From: Liolophura sinensis
Taxonomy: Eukaryota > Mollusca > Polyplacophora > Chitonida > Chitonidae
Assembly (NCBI RefSeq): GCF_032854445.1
Contig: NC_088305.1
Span: forward strand, 14,989,717-15,053,716
DNA: 64,000 bases
Direction: 5' to 3'
The translations under genes were made by a program, and so were the position numbers. The notes under the pieces were generated by a model. It saw only the letters and a list, made by a program, of their open reading frames with translations, had not been told where the DNA came from and searched no databases. Positions 24,906-38,725 of this stretch are shown here, one piece after another (the first letter of the stretch is position 1; each line of letters starts with the position of its first letter).

Positions 24906-27387
24906 TAATTTTCATCTCAGCTAGAACCGTCTTTACTGAAAACACATATAATTTTAGTAAAATGCACATATATAGGTAAAAAAAAAAATTATGTGAAAAT
25001 CATCTACATTGACAGGGGACCATGCAGCTGTTGGGTCATTTGGAAGCTGCTGGTGGCTTATGCCTTTAAATTAGGAATTTAATAACAACATTTTAATACT
25101 GCCTTTTATGCATATGAAGTTACAACTGGATAAACCAGTAAATTACAGTATAGTGAAAACACAAGTTTCAGTTTCCTCATCATGGAAACAATAGGATGAG
25201 AAAAGCAATTAGCTAAGTGAAAGATGACCTTTGTAGTATCAGAGGTCATGACCTCTAGGGGTCAGGGTTTATGACCTCCAGCTGTAGATTGATGTGTAGG
25301 GGTGAGGGTTTACAAACAAGCCAGCACTTACACACATGTGGCTGATAAGGGATGGTGTTGGTGGTTTGTGAGGGAAGAGGCTGGAGGTTTCCCCAGTGTT
25401 TACTCCACAGTCTGGCACAAGGAAGCTGTGTGGACACTGTGTTGTGATGGGGGTGATGTCAGCTTGAACTGTCTTCACTCTGTGTCCTTCACAAGCAGTA
25501 CGTGTGGAGATGCAGCCATGTGCTGTCCTGTTACAAGCTCTTCTAGAAGGTTTGAAGGAATTAATACGAAGATCTGAACACAAGAGATACAAGAAGACAC
25601 TCAGAAGACAAAAAAATTTATGTAAGTGTTTTGTTGAAACATTTCTTAAAGGGTCAGTTTTTGTTTTTCTTGTGTTTTTGCTATTTTTCTTTTGTTTCAG
25701 CTTGCAGGACCAATAATATATCTCAGATTGGTCTGTTAAAGGGAAGAGAGAGTAAATTCAAAACATACATTCACATGGAGATAGTTTCTAGTAACAGGCG
25801 ATTCTTTTGTTGCAAGGGTGCAAGTATGCAGTGATCTGTCAGTGGTAATTGATCTGGAAGTTCACCACACTGACTTGTTACTTTATGCCAAAAGCATGAA
25901 TGTCGATTTGTGTTTGGATATCAGCCCTGATTTAATCTTAATATAAAAGGGCTTGTATTTTCTGGTTGTTTAATTAATAAATTGAGATTCATGTGGTTTA
26001 GATCATCTCTTTGTTTTTGAGTCGAAAGGGGTGTTTTTATATTAATGTACTATACTCAAATTGATTAGAATCCTCTAATGTCTTGGTTCGACTCTTTTGT
26101 GTATACAGTGCTAATTGACATTCAAGTTTTTAATCAGTTAAATTTATCTCAGGTATTAGATTTTGAATGGCTAATTAAGTCAATGGTGTAAGTACATAAT
26201 GCTAATATAAACAAGTCTCTCTCTATGTATATAAAATGTGCTTACAAAGTATGTGATTCTAATGCTTGTTGTGCTAATGATATCAGTCCTTGCTGTTATA
26301 GTAAAGAAGGTCAAGACAAATTTACATACCAAACAAAATGCATCACTCACTTTAGACTTCATGTGTTGATTACTTTTAGAAGTGAAAAAGATTTATATAC
26401 TTGTATATGTGTAAAGAAGTGATTAAAAGATATTGTTGTATAGTGAGATTCATTCTGTTTGAGATGTTCTGACAGTGGTAAGGGTTGAAGATGCTTGTAA
26501 AGCTGGCGCTAATGACATTCCCACTACAGGTATATGCATACTACACATCCAGAGTGAGAGCTTATGTCACATTATACTGCCTAGGGCAGAAGTTGTGATC
26601 TCTCTGGGTCATATACATGTATATATACAGTAGACTCTGTCTGAAACATTGCGTCCATGCAAGCAGCATACTCTAGCTCAGCTGGCCACCAGCTTCCCTC
26701 ATTGAATTCCTTCCACTCTCAGTGATTCTGTTCTGTACCCTGTATGGTACATTGATCTCTGATATTCTCCCCTGGGAGATTGAGTTATCCAATTTGACAG
26801 AGTGGGTAAGTCCGATAGCTGGCTAGCTTGTTATGTTTATCATTGTAGAGGTATGTAAGGCTTGCTCGGCATTTGCTCATTGTACGTGTGTATAAATTGG
26901 AGCAATTTCGAGGCTAGTATGTGTGAGAGTTTAAATATACAATTGTTTGTGTGTGAGATTGCTGTTTATCTTGTCATGGCCTCTGCTTTCACATGGACAT
27001 GAAGTTAACATGGATGATGATCATGCACAAAATATATATCACGCACGACTGAAATTAAATAATAATTTATTTAATAATGAAATTAAATAGTAATTTCAGT
27101 CTCAAACATTACGTGCATTGCTGCTAAATTTCTGTGTTGACCCATAAAGAATTTCTTGAATCCCACTGAAGTGCTTCTTCCAAAGAGCTAAATTGGGTAT
27201 CAGATAGATTATTCATTCTTGACTCCATGCTGCATATATTTCAACAACTGCTTTGCTGTACAGATACATAGCAATAATCTATCAGGCCTAAAATGATGAT
27301 ACATGTGGTGTTCAGTTTATCTGCTCGAGAACCAAGAAGAGTCTTTGTTTAACAGGGAAAATATTGACCCAAATTTACAATGTTGTC
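24906..27387. other. no coding gene; possible untranslated exon 25360-25621
   Basis: The segment 25360-25621 is GC-elevated and ends AAAATTTAT|GTAAGTG, a donor-like site. The rest is AT-rich. No conserved protein recognised. Confidence 0.35.
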
Positions 27388-27607
27388 ATGACCCAGGAAC
27401 CTCTCACCAATACGGTCAGTGTGAGTTCAAGTCCAGCTCATGCTGGCTTCCTCTCCGGCTGTACGTGGGAAGGTCTGGCAACAAACCAGCGGATGGTCAT
27501 GGGTTTCCCCCGGGCTCTGTCCGGTTTCCTCCCACCATAATGCTGGCCGCTATCGTGTAAGTGAGATATTCTTGAGTATGGCGTAAAACACCAGTCAAAT
27601 AAATAAA
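27388..27607 (+). mobile_element. SINE family A, slightly 5'-truncated, 12-bp TSD
   Basis: Starts ATGACCCAGGAACCTCTCAC, just after the A box, and keeps the B box (GAGTTCAAGTCC) and the 3' end GGCGTAAAACACCAGTCAAA. Flanked by TACAATGTTGTC at 27376-27387 and 27608-27619. Confidence 0.92.
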
Positions 27608-27619
27608 TACAATGTTGTC

Positions 27620-28461
27620 TTAAGCTCTGGATTTTTATTTCGCTTCAGAGAATTGAATCATGTTTAAATCCAACAGTACCGGTATAAATAATTAAGTTGC
27701 CTTTTTAAGGACAACATAGAGAAGCTCAGAAAAATACCTTCATCTTAGACAAGCAATTCAGACATATGTTTGTATACCAGGGATTTGAACATTCTCTTTG
27801 GCACAGAGTTTGTTTGTTTATTTGCATTCGGTTTACATGCATGTATATGTTGTTTTCAAGCCAACAGATCACTTTTATTTGGATATTTATGGTAGCAATG
27901 TAAAACGGTTTGTGGGAGTATGTGCTGAAAGCCTGTGGAAGATAAATTCACCAGAGTCTGGTGAATTGATAACGACTCTGTGGTTACCTATATCCTGGTG
28001 TTACTGCAGGGCAAAAACTGGCTGGTGATTGAAGGCCAGACTATAGCACCTCCACGCCCTATACCCTGGGATAATGGATGGCAAACAGGTGAACCCGGTC
28101 AAATCATTTGCCTGTCTGAATCTGCTTTGACTGGCCAGTTAACGGTCAGTCAGATAGTATGCTACAATCTTTATCATTCACTTTTAAGACATATCACATT
28201 TAACAGGTTCAGATATAGAAAGGAGCAAATTGTTGACCTGAGAAGTGGCTGGCCTTATAAGGTGTCAGATTGGATTGACAGTGGCAATTTGGATTGAATT
28301 GATCTTTGTGACTCTATAGACTCTGTATAATTCATCCTCTCATGACTGTAGGTTTTCAGATCAGATGCAAAAGGGTGCAGAAATCTTGTTCTCTCCAAGA
28401 AGTAGTTGTACTTACATGCATCACCATTGCATTCTTTATCTATATAGAAATTTGATATATA

Positions 28462-28463
<2 letters not shown>
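27620..28463. other. no gene seen
   Basis: Spacer with no supported feature. The 105-codon open frame at 27980-28297 resembles nothing I recognise. Confidence 0.45.

Positions 28464-28506
<43 letters not shown>
28464..28506. repeat. (TA)n microsatellite
   Basis: About 21 TA units. Confidence 0.97.
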
Positions 28507-28511
<5 letters not shown>

Positions 28512-30908
28512 TGTAGATAAAACTAGAGTCTGTTTAGTATTAAACTCAGACTTGTTGAAAGTCAACAACGGAGTCATGCAATGACCAATCAAAATACAGT
28601 ATGATCGATTCCTGAGGAAATGCAGTTTCACCAATTGTAGAACTTCATTTCGTTAAAATATCATCGATAATTTTGGGGTCTTACGCTCAGAAATGAAGCA
28701 TATCAAGGTTTGCATCTTCTGTTTGTTTGTTCGTTGTTTTTTTTGTTTTGTTTGTTTTTTTTCTCTTTTTTTTCTTTTTTGCAAGAGTACATGTACACGT
28801 ATTTTTTGTATCATTGATGCATTGTATTAATGTTTTAGATGGCTGAGTGGTTATATAAAAATGTTGGTATTAAAATGACTCAGAGACAGACTTTAGGGGG
28901 AAAAAGTCTTGAGGGTAAGCACATGATTCATGATGTTATTAAAAATTATATTCCTGTTTGCTCTGATGAATAAATATACTTTGTCACATCCTGTAATTTA
29001 CATGCATTATTACAGGTTTCTTTTCTGTTCTTATCGAAAAAAAAAAAGGTATAGGGCTGTAAATCACATTTACCACCTGAAGCTATTTATTGGCGTTTAT
29101 AATTTTTAAAAAGTGTCTTTGATAACATAACATGGTTAATGTAGGATGAAAAGTTTGATCGCATAGAAAAATGTGCTGCTATTTTTTGTTTTTTCCACAT
29201 GCACCAGTCTCCATCTGCCTTAAGCAGGCTGTCTCAGCGTTAACCTCTGATCTGTACAAATGAGGAAAAACAAAAAGCTTTAGATTTAATTCATCCCACA
29301 CCCAAAGTCATTGAACTATCTCATAATAAAATGTTGTCACAAGTTGGGTAAAAGTTTAATATATCATATCTTTGTGGTTATTAAAACCTCATTAAGGCGG
29401 TATAGAATTCATTGTGTGTGTATCGAGGGTTGGATAATGAGTTGTTAATTAGATTTTTTGCTAGTTAGAGGGGTTGTGTATTATCTAAGTTTATGTTGCT
29501 CAGTGGGTCATTTGTTATCCAAGAAGGAGATGATGATGTGAATTAGTTCCTCTCTCTAATAGGCCTTGTTTGTGTTTACTGAGGAATATACAAACAGCAT
29601 TATGTACGTGTACCTCAAGGTTTATTTTAAATGCACTGATATTTAGGATTGCTTGACTGCAGATTATAAAACTTATATGTTAAATAACTTAAAATTTTGC
29701 CTATTTATCTGAAAGTTGCACATTTTGCCATATTCTGAGAGTTCTTTTGATCATAGAAAGTTGTTTTTTCGGCTTTGTTTGAAAGGTATATGATGTAGAA
29801 TGATATTTTATGTGAAAAATAGAAGTTTCAGCACTGAAAGTAATGGTTAATTTCATTTAATTGCCTCTAAAAAAAATGTAGGCATAATTTTAGATTATTG
29901 TAAATGTATTGAAATTCACGTAAACTGTTTTCTTTCCTTTTCTTGAAGATGTCTGTTATAGTTGTCCAAAAAGTGGACTTATTGCCTTATGGAAAACTGT
30001 CATTTTTTTGTAATATCAGATGTGGACATTGTTATGAAAATGTGTCCAGTTTAACATGTAGTGTCAACATATAGAGTTTACATTATGACAATTAGGTACA
30101 GTTATGAAATATGAGAGTCGTCAGTTACATATACAAAAACCTGTTAAACAAGAGTTACCATCTAATTTCTTTTTAACATGTTTTTCTTTAGTATTTTTTC
30201 TGAACATATTTTTTATGACTTAATATGAAGCAATGTTCACAAACCAGTGTAAAATTAAATTAAAATTTCAGAGTTCAAGCAAACTTTTTGTCAGTGTGTT
30301 GTTATTTAGCCGTATTTTGCGCAGTTGTTTGAAGTGTGACATTTCTAAACTTTACTAACTTACCTATCCAGGGGAAAGAGGTACAGAACTCAGAAACTGT
30401 GGGACACCCAGTCATCTGCATTTGCTGCTGTTGTTGTTGTAACATGTTACCGACTGCTGGACCATTGTCTGATTTTCTTATGGTCAGTATTAATGAAAAA
30501 CATCCTTGCCTAATCATGCTGTTTTATGAAAAATGAATTTCTTTCAAATTTTAATGTGCAGAGGTGATGATTGTCTGTCATACAGTGTCGTGTGCAAAAA
30601 TGATCTTTCAGAAGAACAGAAAGGCTTTAAGAGTTTTCATGCCAACACCTAAGTTTTTCTGATAGGTAATTTATCTCCTAAACTCTTAAGTTGCTCTGTA
30701 AAGCAGAATCAAGAATCAAGCAAAATGTGTGACTTAAAAAATTCTAATTATTCTATAACAGCTTATGAGCTAGCTAGGAGTAGAAAGTATGACCAGTAAT
30801 TCAGACTGTATTACATTTAGCTTGACATTAACAAAGAGAAAATGGAATGCATAGGCCTAATGGTTGAATGGTTATGTCCAGTAAGATTTATTTTGAAAAC
30901 TTCTTTTT
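28507..30908. other. no gene seen
   Basis: AT-rich DNA with a T/G-rich tract at 28720-28785. No coding signal. Confidence 0.5.
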
Positions 30909-31000
30909 GCTGTGCCTGGTTTCCACCCACCACAATACTGGCCGCTGTCGTATAAGTGAAATATTCTTGAGTATGGCGTAAAACACCAATCAAATAAATA
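30909..31000 (+). mobile_element. SINE family A, 3' fragment
   Basis: GTTTCCACCCACCACAATAC through GGCGTAAAACACCAATCAAA plus (AATA)n. Well conserved but strongly 5'-truncated. Confidence 0.85.
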
Positions 31001-32098
31001 ACTAAATCTAAAAATATTTGCAGACATGTCTGAAGGTTTTAGATGAACTGTGGCTTTAATGTAAAGTGTTTATTTTAGTGCTACACAGAGATGTACATTT
31101 AAGAACATTTATAGGTTAAGGTATTCATTTAAAGGGTTCATAAACAATACACTAAACAATACAGTTGAGAGACTTGTGTTTTTACAATCTCATTAACTCC
31201 TGTTTGTTTCCCTTTTTCCTGTACATGTGTATCACAAAATCTCTTTCGTATTAGCCCAGCCTTCTCTGATATTTCTTGCAATTTCATAGCTTGGAGCTAG
31301 AGGACTGTTTTATGGATACATTTCTTTAAGTGTTTACAGTTAATAGCATTGTGGTGAGGGCAGAACAGAAGTTAAAACGCCCTTTTTAATTTTTATCAGA
31401 TGTACTCAGATATGTAACTCGAGGTTTTTCCAGATGAACTATCGTCTTTATACGAAGTTTTGTTTTTCTTTTTTTATGTTGCTAAATTGCAAGTTGTTTA
31501 GTAGTTCTTTCTGCTTTACTTGTTCATTAACATTATTAATTAATTTTTTTGTTATGACCTGTGGCTTTAGATTTATAGGGTATATCATTGTCTCCATTCA
31601 TCATCAGTCACATTGCAGTATAACTACATTGTTTACCCTGGCAATCTTGAATCAGTCTTCCCAGCTAGAAAACATAATGGATGGAAAATAATTTGTCTCA
31701 TGAAAACTAGTTTGAAATCTTCAAAAACTTTAGAGTAATATATTTTGTAATATTTAATGATTTTTAGTACAGGTATCCAGTTTTTAGGGGTACACATTCA
31801 CCATTCAGTCTTTGATGTTTTTAGGTAAATTATTTCCTTCATTATTTTTGTAGGCAAATAAATGTCAAAGTATTTTTGGGGTGCTGAAACTTGCAGTTTT
31901 CCAATAGAATATCATCCCGTATTCCAAGCAAACTTCAAAACACCTTTCTAAACTCAATAGACCGCTCAGAATCAGGAAAAATGGGCAAGTTTGCCATGGA
32001 TGAAATTGATAGTCATTATTAGGGTAATTGAAACTCCTATCAGAGCTGTCAGGTAAATATGAAGTCATACGCGTATGATTAATTCTTAACTAAAATTT
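31001..32098. other. no gene seen
   Basis: AT-rich spacer without a supported feature. Confidence 0.5.
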
Positions 32099-32310
32099 GG
32101 GGGCCTTCGTTGCCGAGGTGGGTAGCTTGTGAGTGTGGTGAAATGACACAGAAGTCTCTCATATATGCCCTCACAGTGAATTCAAGTCCAGCTCATACTA
32201 GCTTCCTCTCAGGCCAAACATGGGAAGGTCTGCCAACAACCTGTGGATGGTCGTGGGTTTCTCCCAGGTTCTGCGAGATTTCCTTTCACCATCATTTTGG
32301 ACACTGTCAA
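32099..32310 (+). mobile_element. SINE family A, diverged, 3' end lost
   Basis: Head GGGGGCCTTCGTTGCCGAGG, B box GAATTCAAGTCC and body GGGAAGGTCTGCCAACAACC are recognisable with many substitutions. The conserved tail is absent. Confidence 0.75.
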
Positions 32311-32400
32311 CTGTCAAAAAATTTTTATACACATGACCATACTACATTTTGCTTATAACTCCTGCATCATGTCACTGAAATAGTGTCAAGTACGACATAA

Positions 32401-32656
32401 TTTATTTATTAATTTATTTGATTGGTGTTTTACGCTGTACTCAAGAATATTTCACTTAAACGACGGCGGCCAGCATTATGGTGAGTGGAAACCGAGCAGA
32501 GCCCGGGGGAAACCCACGACCATCCACAGGTTGCTGGAAGACCTACCCACGTCTGACTGGAGAGGAAGCCAGCATAAGCTGGACTTGAATTCACAGTGAA
32601 ATGAGAGGCTCCTGGGTCATTACACTGCGCTAGCGCGCTAACCAACTAAGCCACGG
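32401..32656 (-). mobile_element. SINE family A, near full length, 12-bp TSD
   Basis: Reverse copy from TTTATTTATTAATTTATTTG to the head (GCGCTAACCAACTAAGCCAC). Flanked by AGTACGACATAA at 32389-32400 and 32657-32668. It forms an inverted pair with the copy at 32099-32310. Confidence 0.92.
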
Positions 32657-32668
32657 AGTACGACATAA

Positions 32669-35600
32669 AAATAAGCATATATACACATTTTAACATATAC
32701 ACAACACAAACTGACAAAAAAAAGGATGGCTTGTATAGCCTGGAGTTTGGTGTTTGGTCATTTTATATGGGATGTATTTTACGGGTGCGTACTGTTACAG
32801 TTCTAATCAAACAGACTGAGTGTTATTGATCAGAGCCGCAGTGTTATGTCACTTCACACTTTCCTAAATGAATATATAAATCACTGTATTTGCATAAAAT
32901 TGAAATGTCCAGATGAAAGTGGTATGTCACTCAGTTAGATATCGCTTTTGTCATTACATTTTGATATTTCATACCCAGACACCAGGACATGGAATAAGGA
33001 ACAGTTTTGTTGTAGGACGTTCCAATCCGAGCTCTTAGGAAGGACGTCATAGTACAAGTTCAGTCAACTTTAACATTCCTACCTCGCGCAACAAGATACA
33101 ACATCATAGAAAATGGCATATACAATGCCAGGCTACATACACATGTCTGCGTGTCATTTCCCATGTCATTGATAAATATGCATGTATATGTATAATTTGA
33201 TCATGTAGATTATATACAATAGGCTGTTTAAAGGCTTGATTATATGCAATAAACCATTTTCAAATTTGGGCAGGTTAATGCTGCGTATGTGAGCAGGCAT
33301 TATTGCATTGACCACCTAACGGTTTCAGATATGCTACAACTTTTCAAGCATGCTTGGCTGTATACATTTTTTACATTAACTTATATATATATATATATAA
33401 TCATGTTTGAAATTGCTTATAGAGGTACATGCACTAGCTTCAGACTCCTCCAGTCCTTGAAATAATCGACTTCTGTCACTCTTGAAATCGCTCAGCCATG
33501 GCTGATGTGTTTGGCTGCATGTGTTTAGTACACTTATGTGTGCGCTGTACCGTGACATCATATCTGCAGTCTCCTCTGATCGCAGTTTGCGGGATGTCAT
33601 TGATTGGTCGATGCCCACGTAACTCAGCTGCTTCTCGTTGATGAGTTGACGTGTATTCCAGATAACACTTATGCTAATGACTTTGGCAGTTTACTAATGA
33701 GTATGTGGTATAAGTCATGGACCTCAGCTAGCCTAATTAGTACAACCTCAGCCAGCCAAGGTGAGGCGTTAATGAATTTTTACCTGTGAACAAAAAATCA
33801 ACCGTGATGAAAACCACTCCATCGTTAGTGTCATGTCATCAAGTGATTGGATATGTTGCTGAAGATCCTCTCATGCCTGTTTGTACCAGAGATGAGGATT
33901 ATTCATGTAGGCGTCTTCAATTAACCTGAGCCTAACGATGTAATGTGTACACACAGGTAAGTATACATCTCTATGGAACCTACGTGCCGCTTTAATAATT
34001 ACCACAGTATCACTCATTTTCAGATTTGCAGATCTTCTGTGTCTCCTTTATGTCGGCTTGGGCTATAAATCATTGTAGTTTAATTACATGTACATTTTCT
34101 CAGGTAAAGTCAACAATTACAGGTGTATGGCCTAGCTTCATGTTGGAAACATCTGTCTCGATCATAATGCCAATCACACTAGATTCCTCTATTTTCTTGT
34201 CAACGCCCGGACAGCATTAACCGCTTCATCGGAACTCATTATTACGTATCTTGACACAGTTCACACAAAAGGTGAGATTATCCTAAAGGATAGCCAAAAT
34301 AATGATAATGAAAGTTCTTCTGCCATCCGCACAAGTTTTCCAAAATATTCTGACTGGAACCAAGGAGGCAAGTGTCATTAGCCTTATAAGAAGTACAAGT
34401 CTTGAAGCGTTTGTGTAGAGCTTATCTTTTGGATGCACATGGTCATGTTTTACAGTGTTTATACAATTTATAGATCATCTCCTCTAATATACTGCAAATC
34501 TTTAATAACTTTCATCAGTTTTGTTTTCAACAGAAATTATGCATACAAAAATATGATGAAAATGATGCTGAAATGATTTGTTTGTGACACTGAAGACGCA
34601 AACGTCATGAAACTTACTGAATTTCTCTACACCCCCATGGTTAAGTCGGAGTGCGTCAAAATAATGGTTTGCAGAGGCGGCTGGAAAAGGTGAAGAATTA
34701 GGGTATATTATACAAGTTGTGCTTATCTACTACAAAGCCTGAGTGTTGGTATTAATTGTAATCATGAACATGCCCTCGTGCTCATGCCATTGGAAAACAA
34801 GACTTAAATGTGTTAAATGTTCCATGCACATTTTACGCAACGAATTATGATGCGCATTAAACATTAATTGAAATAATTAAAAATGGGTGGGTCAGTTTTA
34901 ACAAATTATGATAAGAAGTGAAAGTGACATATTGTGGGTTTATTTTAAACTGAAATATGTTAAGTGCACTATACGAAACTTTGAGGAAGAACTGGTTTTC
35001 TGGGACGGTTAATCAGACGTGTATCTTTCTCAACCCAGTCATTAAGCTTTAATGGCTCAGCAAATCTATTTCAACACAGAAATCTAGTTCTCTGCTGGGG
35101 AAAAAAAAAAGAACACAAATAAACATTAACGTGTTGCATGATTAGTTTGATATATTTTTTACTCCGCTATCCATTAATTCTCCAGCTCGTAGGCTTGTAC
35201 ACTGAAGCCAGGTCAAAGGAAACCCACTGCTTGTTTAAAGGATTTTTAAGCGAGTTACAAATCCTTTGTATGTATTGCGTAATAGAATTTGTAAAAAAAA
35301 AACCTGTTGGAGTGTTTATAAATCCGGGCCACTGTTTGTAAGGAAAAGTGGGTTGTCTGTCTGGTTGGCATGGTGATTCAACAAACGAGTTTTAAAACGG
35401 GGACTCATTGTTTATGTTCTACTCCCCAGTATTTGCTCAACTTGAGCAAACAAGAGTTCAACTTGTAATTTTTTTTAAAAATCTGTGTTCATATTGCCTC
35501 ATTTTTAGGCTTACTTTGTGGTTTAGAAACCTGATGGGGGAGGCTGAAGTCTCCTTAACCTGTCATAGTCACACCTCATCATTCCTGCTCATCTGACGCA

Positions 35601-35931
35601 GCCAGTACACCTGTGTCAGGAATTGTGACCATCAGGTGTGTGGGCAGATTTTGCTTCTAAGGCTTGTTTTTGTTGCATTGTTGACATGGATGTACAAGTT
35701 ACCTACTAATGTTATCCAGGTGTCTAGGTTTATAAACTTATAGGAGTTTGTAAACTTGATACGGATGTTCACACTGTATGTGGCTATAGTGGATTATAGT
35801 GGACCTCTGGATGATTCCATGGTATTTTGTGTACAGGTAATGTTCAAACATGTAATAATTGGGTTAGATAATATTGTATTTTGGTACATTATCACTAAAG
35901 CCTTAGTTCTTGTCCATGCAGGGATAACGTA
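32669..35931. other. no gene seen; MITE end fragment at 34683-34703
   Basis: About 3.3 kb of spacer. It has a (TA)9 run near 33382, a donor-like ACACACAG|GTAAGT near 33957, and a short match to the right end of the TA-flanked MITE (GAAGAATTAGGGTA) at 34691-34705. No coding exon supported. Confidence 0.45.
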
Positions 35932-36141
35932 TTTCTTCGACCTTTCCGCATGTTTGTAAGGTGTTTATTCAAACATATTCTGAAGGCATTGTTCTGTGTA
36001 GATAAAATTCCATCCCATCTCTGCCTGATATTTGTCAACCCAACCAGTGTATGTAGTTTAGTCTCTGAAAGCAAATTAAAAAGGTGCAGAAATCTCACTG
36101 AAATTTGCTCTTTCATATACAAAAAGGTTGTGGAATTAGGG
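35932..36141 (+). mobile_element. TA-flanked MITE, copy 5
   Basis: Left end TTTCTTCGACCTTTCCGCAT, right end CATATACAAAAAGGTTGTGG then AATTAGGG, TA on each side (35930-35931, 36142-36143), 210 bp. Confidence 0.82.
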
Positions 36142-36143
36142 TA

Positions 36144-36794
36144 TGATAATTGGGCTAGATGATATTTTATTTTGGTACGTAGATTATCATTGAAACGCTA
36201 GTTGTTTTCCGTGCAGGGATATGAACTCTTATGTCCATGACAACAACACCTTATAAGGAGAAATGTATCTGAGCCATTTGATCAGAATTAAGTTTTTAGG
36301 ACATGTGAGGACTGAGGGATATGAATGGATATGTTTCACTGTGCGTATATATCTTTGTGGTGAGGGTTAATTATGTGTGACTTTTATGTAATGATTTCAT
36401 AGAATGACACACCAGTCATAATGCAGCTTTGATGTGCTTCCTTTCTTTAGATAAATGAAAATTTCAGGTTACTAATAAATGTTAACATATTGCAGTCTTT
36501 GTTAATGCTCATGATTGTGTGGAGTAATTTGTATGAAAGTGGGAGGGATAGAAATAGGAACCTTAAATTTCTAAAAGAGCTTTCACGATGATTTCTGATC
36601 GTTTATATTCATCTTGAAATGAATGTTTATTGCTAGGAGAAAATCTAATTAGATACGTCTTTGTTGATTAAATGGATTTAACGGGGAAAGTTTGAATGCC
36701 TCAGAATAGAAAGTGGAAACTCTATGGCCTCTGAATGAAGTTTATCATACACTGGATATGCTGTGCTATTCTACATGTACAGTGCTGTTCCAAA
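36144..36794. other. no gene seen
   Basis: Spacer leading into the 36-bp array. No supported feature. Confidence 0.5.
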
Positions 36795-38725
36795 CTTTGT
36801 CCATGGCAGAGCTGGGACTGTATATTCAAACATTGTCTGTGGTAGAGCTGGGACTGTATATTCAAACCTTGTCCATGGCAGAACTGGGACTGTATATTCA
36901 AACCTTGTCCATGGCAGAGCTGGGACTGTATATTCAAACCTTGTCCGTGGCAGAGCTGGGACTGTATATTCAAACCTTGTCTGTGGTAGAGCTGGGACTG
37001 TATATTCAAACTTTGTCCATGGCAGAGCTGGGACTGTATATTCAAACTTTGTCCATGGCAGAGCTGGGACTGTATATTCAAACTTTGTCCATGGCAGAGC
37101 TGGGACTGTACATTCAAACCTTGTCTGTGGCAGAGCTGGGACTGTATATTCAAACCTTGTCCATGGCAGAGCTGGGACTGTATATTCAAACCTTGTCTGT
37201 GGTAGAGCTGGGACTGTATATTCAAACTTTGTCCATGGCAGAGCTGGGACTGTATATTCAAACCTTGTCCGTGGCAGAGCTGGGACTGTACATTCAAACC
37301 TTGTCTGTGGTAGAGCTGGGACTGTATATTCAAACCTTGTCTGTGGCAGAGCTGGGACTGTATATTCAAACCTTGTCCATGGCAGAGCTGGGACTGTATA
37401 TTCAAACCTTGTCCGTGGCAGAGCTGGGACTGTATATTCAAACCTTGTCTGTGGTAGAGCTGGGACTGTATATTCAAACTTTGTCCATGGCAGAGCTGGG
37501 ACTGTATATTCAAACTTTGTCCATGGCAGAGCTGGGACTGTATATTCAAACTTTGTCCATGGCAGAGCTGGGACTGTACATTCAAACCTTGTCTGTGGCA
37601 GAGCTGGGACTGTATATTCAAACCTTGTCCATGGCAGAGCTGGGACTGTATATTCAAACCTTGTCTGTGGTAGAGCTGGGACTGTATATTCAAACTTTGT
37701 CCATGGCAGAGCTGGGACTGTATATTCAAACTTTGTCCATGGCAGAGCTGGGACTGTATATTCAAACCTTGTCTGTGGTAGAGCTGGGACTGTATATTCA
37801 AACTTTGTCCATGGCAGAGCTGGGACTGTATATTCAAACCTTGTCTGTGGCAGAGCTGGGACTGTATATTCAAACCTTGTCATGGTAGAGCTGGGACTGT
37901 ATATTCAAACCTTGTCTGTGGCAGAACTAGGACTGTATATTCAAACCTTGTCTGTGGCAGAACTAGGACTGTATATTCAAACCTTGTCCATGGTAGAGCT
38001 GGGACTGTATATTCAAACCTTGTCCGTGGCAGAGCTGGGACTGTATATTCAAACCTTGTCATGGTAGAGCTGGGACTGTATATTCAAACTTTGTCCATGG
38101 CAGAACTGGGACTGTATATTCAAACCTTGTCCATGGCAGAGCTGTGACTGTATATTCAAACCTTGTCCATGGCAGAACTGGGCCTGTATATTCAAACCTT
38201 GTCTGTGGCAGAACTAGGACTGTATATTCAAACCTTGTCTGTGGCAGAACTAGGACTGTATATTCAAACCTTGTCCATGGTAGAGCTGGGACTGTATATT
38301 CAAACCTTGTCCGTGGCAGAGCTGGGACTGTATATTCAAACCTTGTCATGGTAGAGCTGGGACTGTATATTCAAACTTTGTCCATGGCAGAACTGGGACT
38401 GTATATTCAAACCTTGTCATGGCAGAGCTGGGACTGTATATTCAAACCTTTTCATGGTAGAGCTGGGACTGTATATTCAAACCTTGTCATGGTAGAGCTG
38501 TGACTGTATATTCAAACCTTGTCATGGTAGACTGTATATTCAAACCTTATGGTAGACCTGGGACTGTATATTCAAACCTTGTCATGGTAGAGCTGGGACT
38601 GTATATTCAAACCTTGTCCATGGCAGAGCTGGGACTGTATATTCAAACCTTGTTTGTGGCAGAGCTGGGACTGTATATTCAAACTTTGTCCATGGCAGAA
38701 CTGGGACTGTATATTCAAATGCATG
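36795..38725. repeat. 36-bp minisatellite, about 53 units, with higher-order blocks
   Basis: Unit CTGGGACTGTATATTCAAAC then CTTGTCCATGGCAGAG, with CCATGG/CCGTGG/CTGTGG and GCAGAG/GTAGAG variants. As 36 is a multiple of three and the unit lacks stops in several frames, open frames of over 380 codons appear on both strands. From 37878, 34-bp units with a shortened CTTGTCATGGTAG shift the frames. A block at about 37905-38120 recurs at about 38192-38407. Confidence 0.97.

Noticed and set aside
36713..38067. Open frames of 370-434 codons on both strands
   Set aside because: They are frame images of a stop-free 36-bp repeat on both strands, with frame changes wherever a 34-bp unit occurs. No start context, splice sites or non-repeat domain support a gene.
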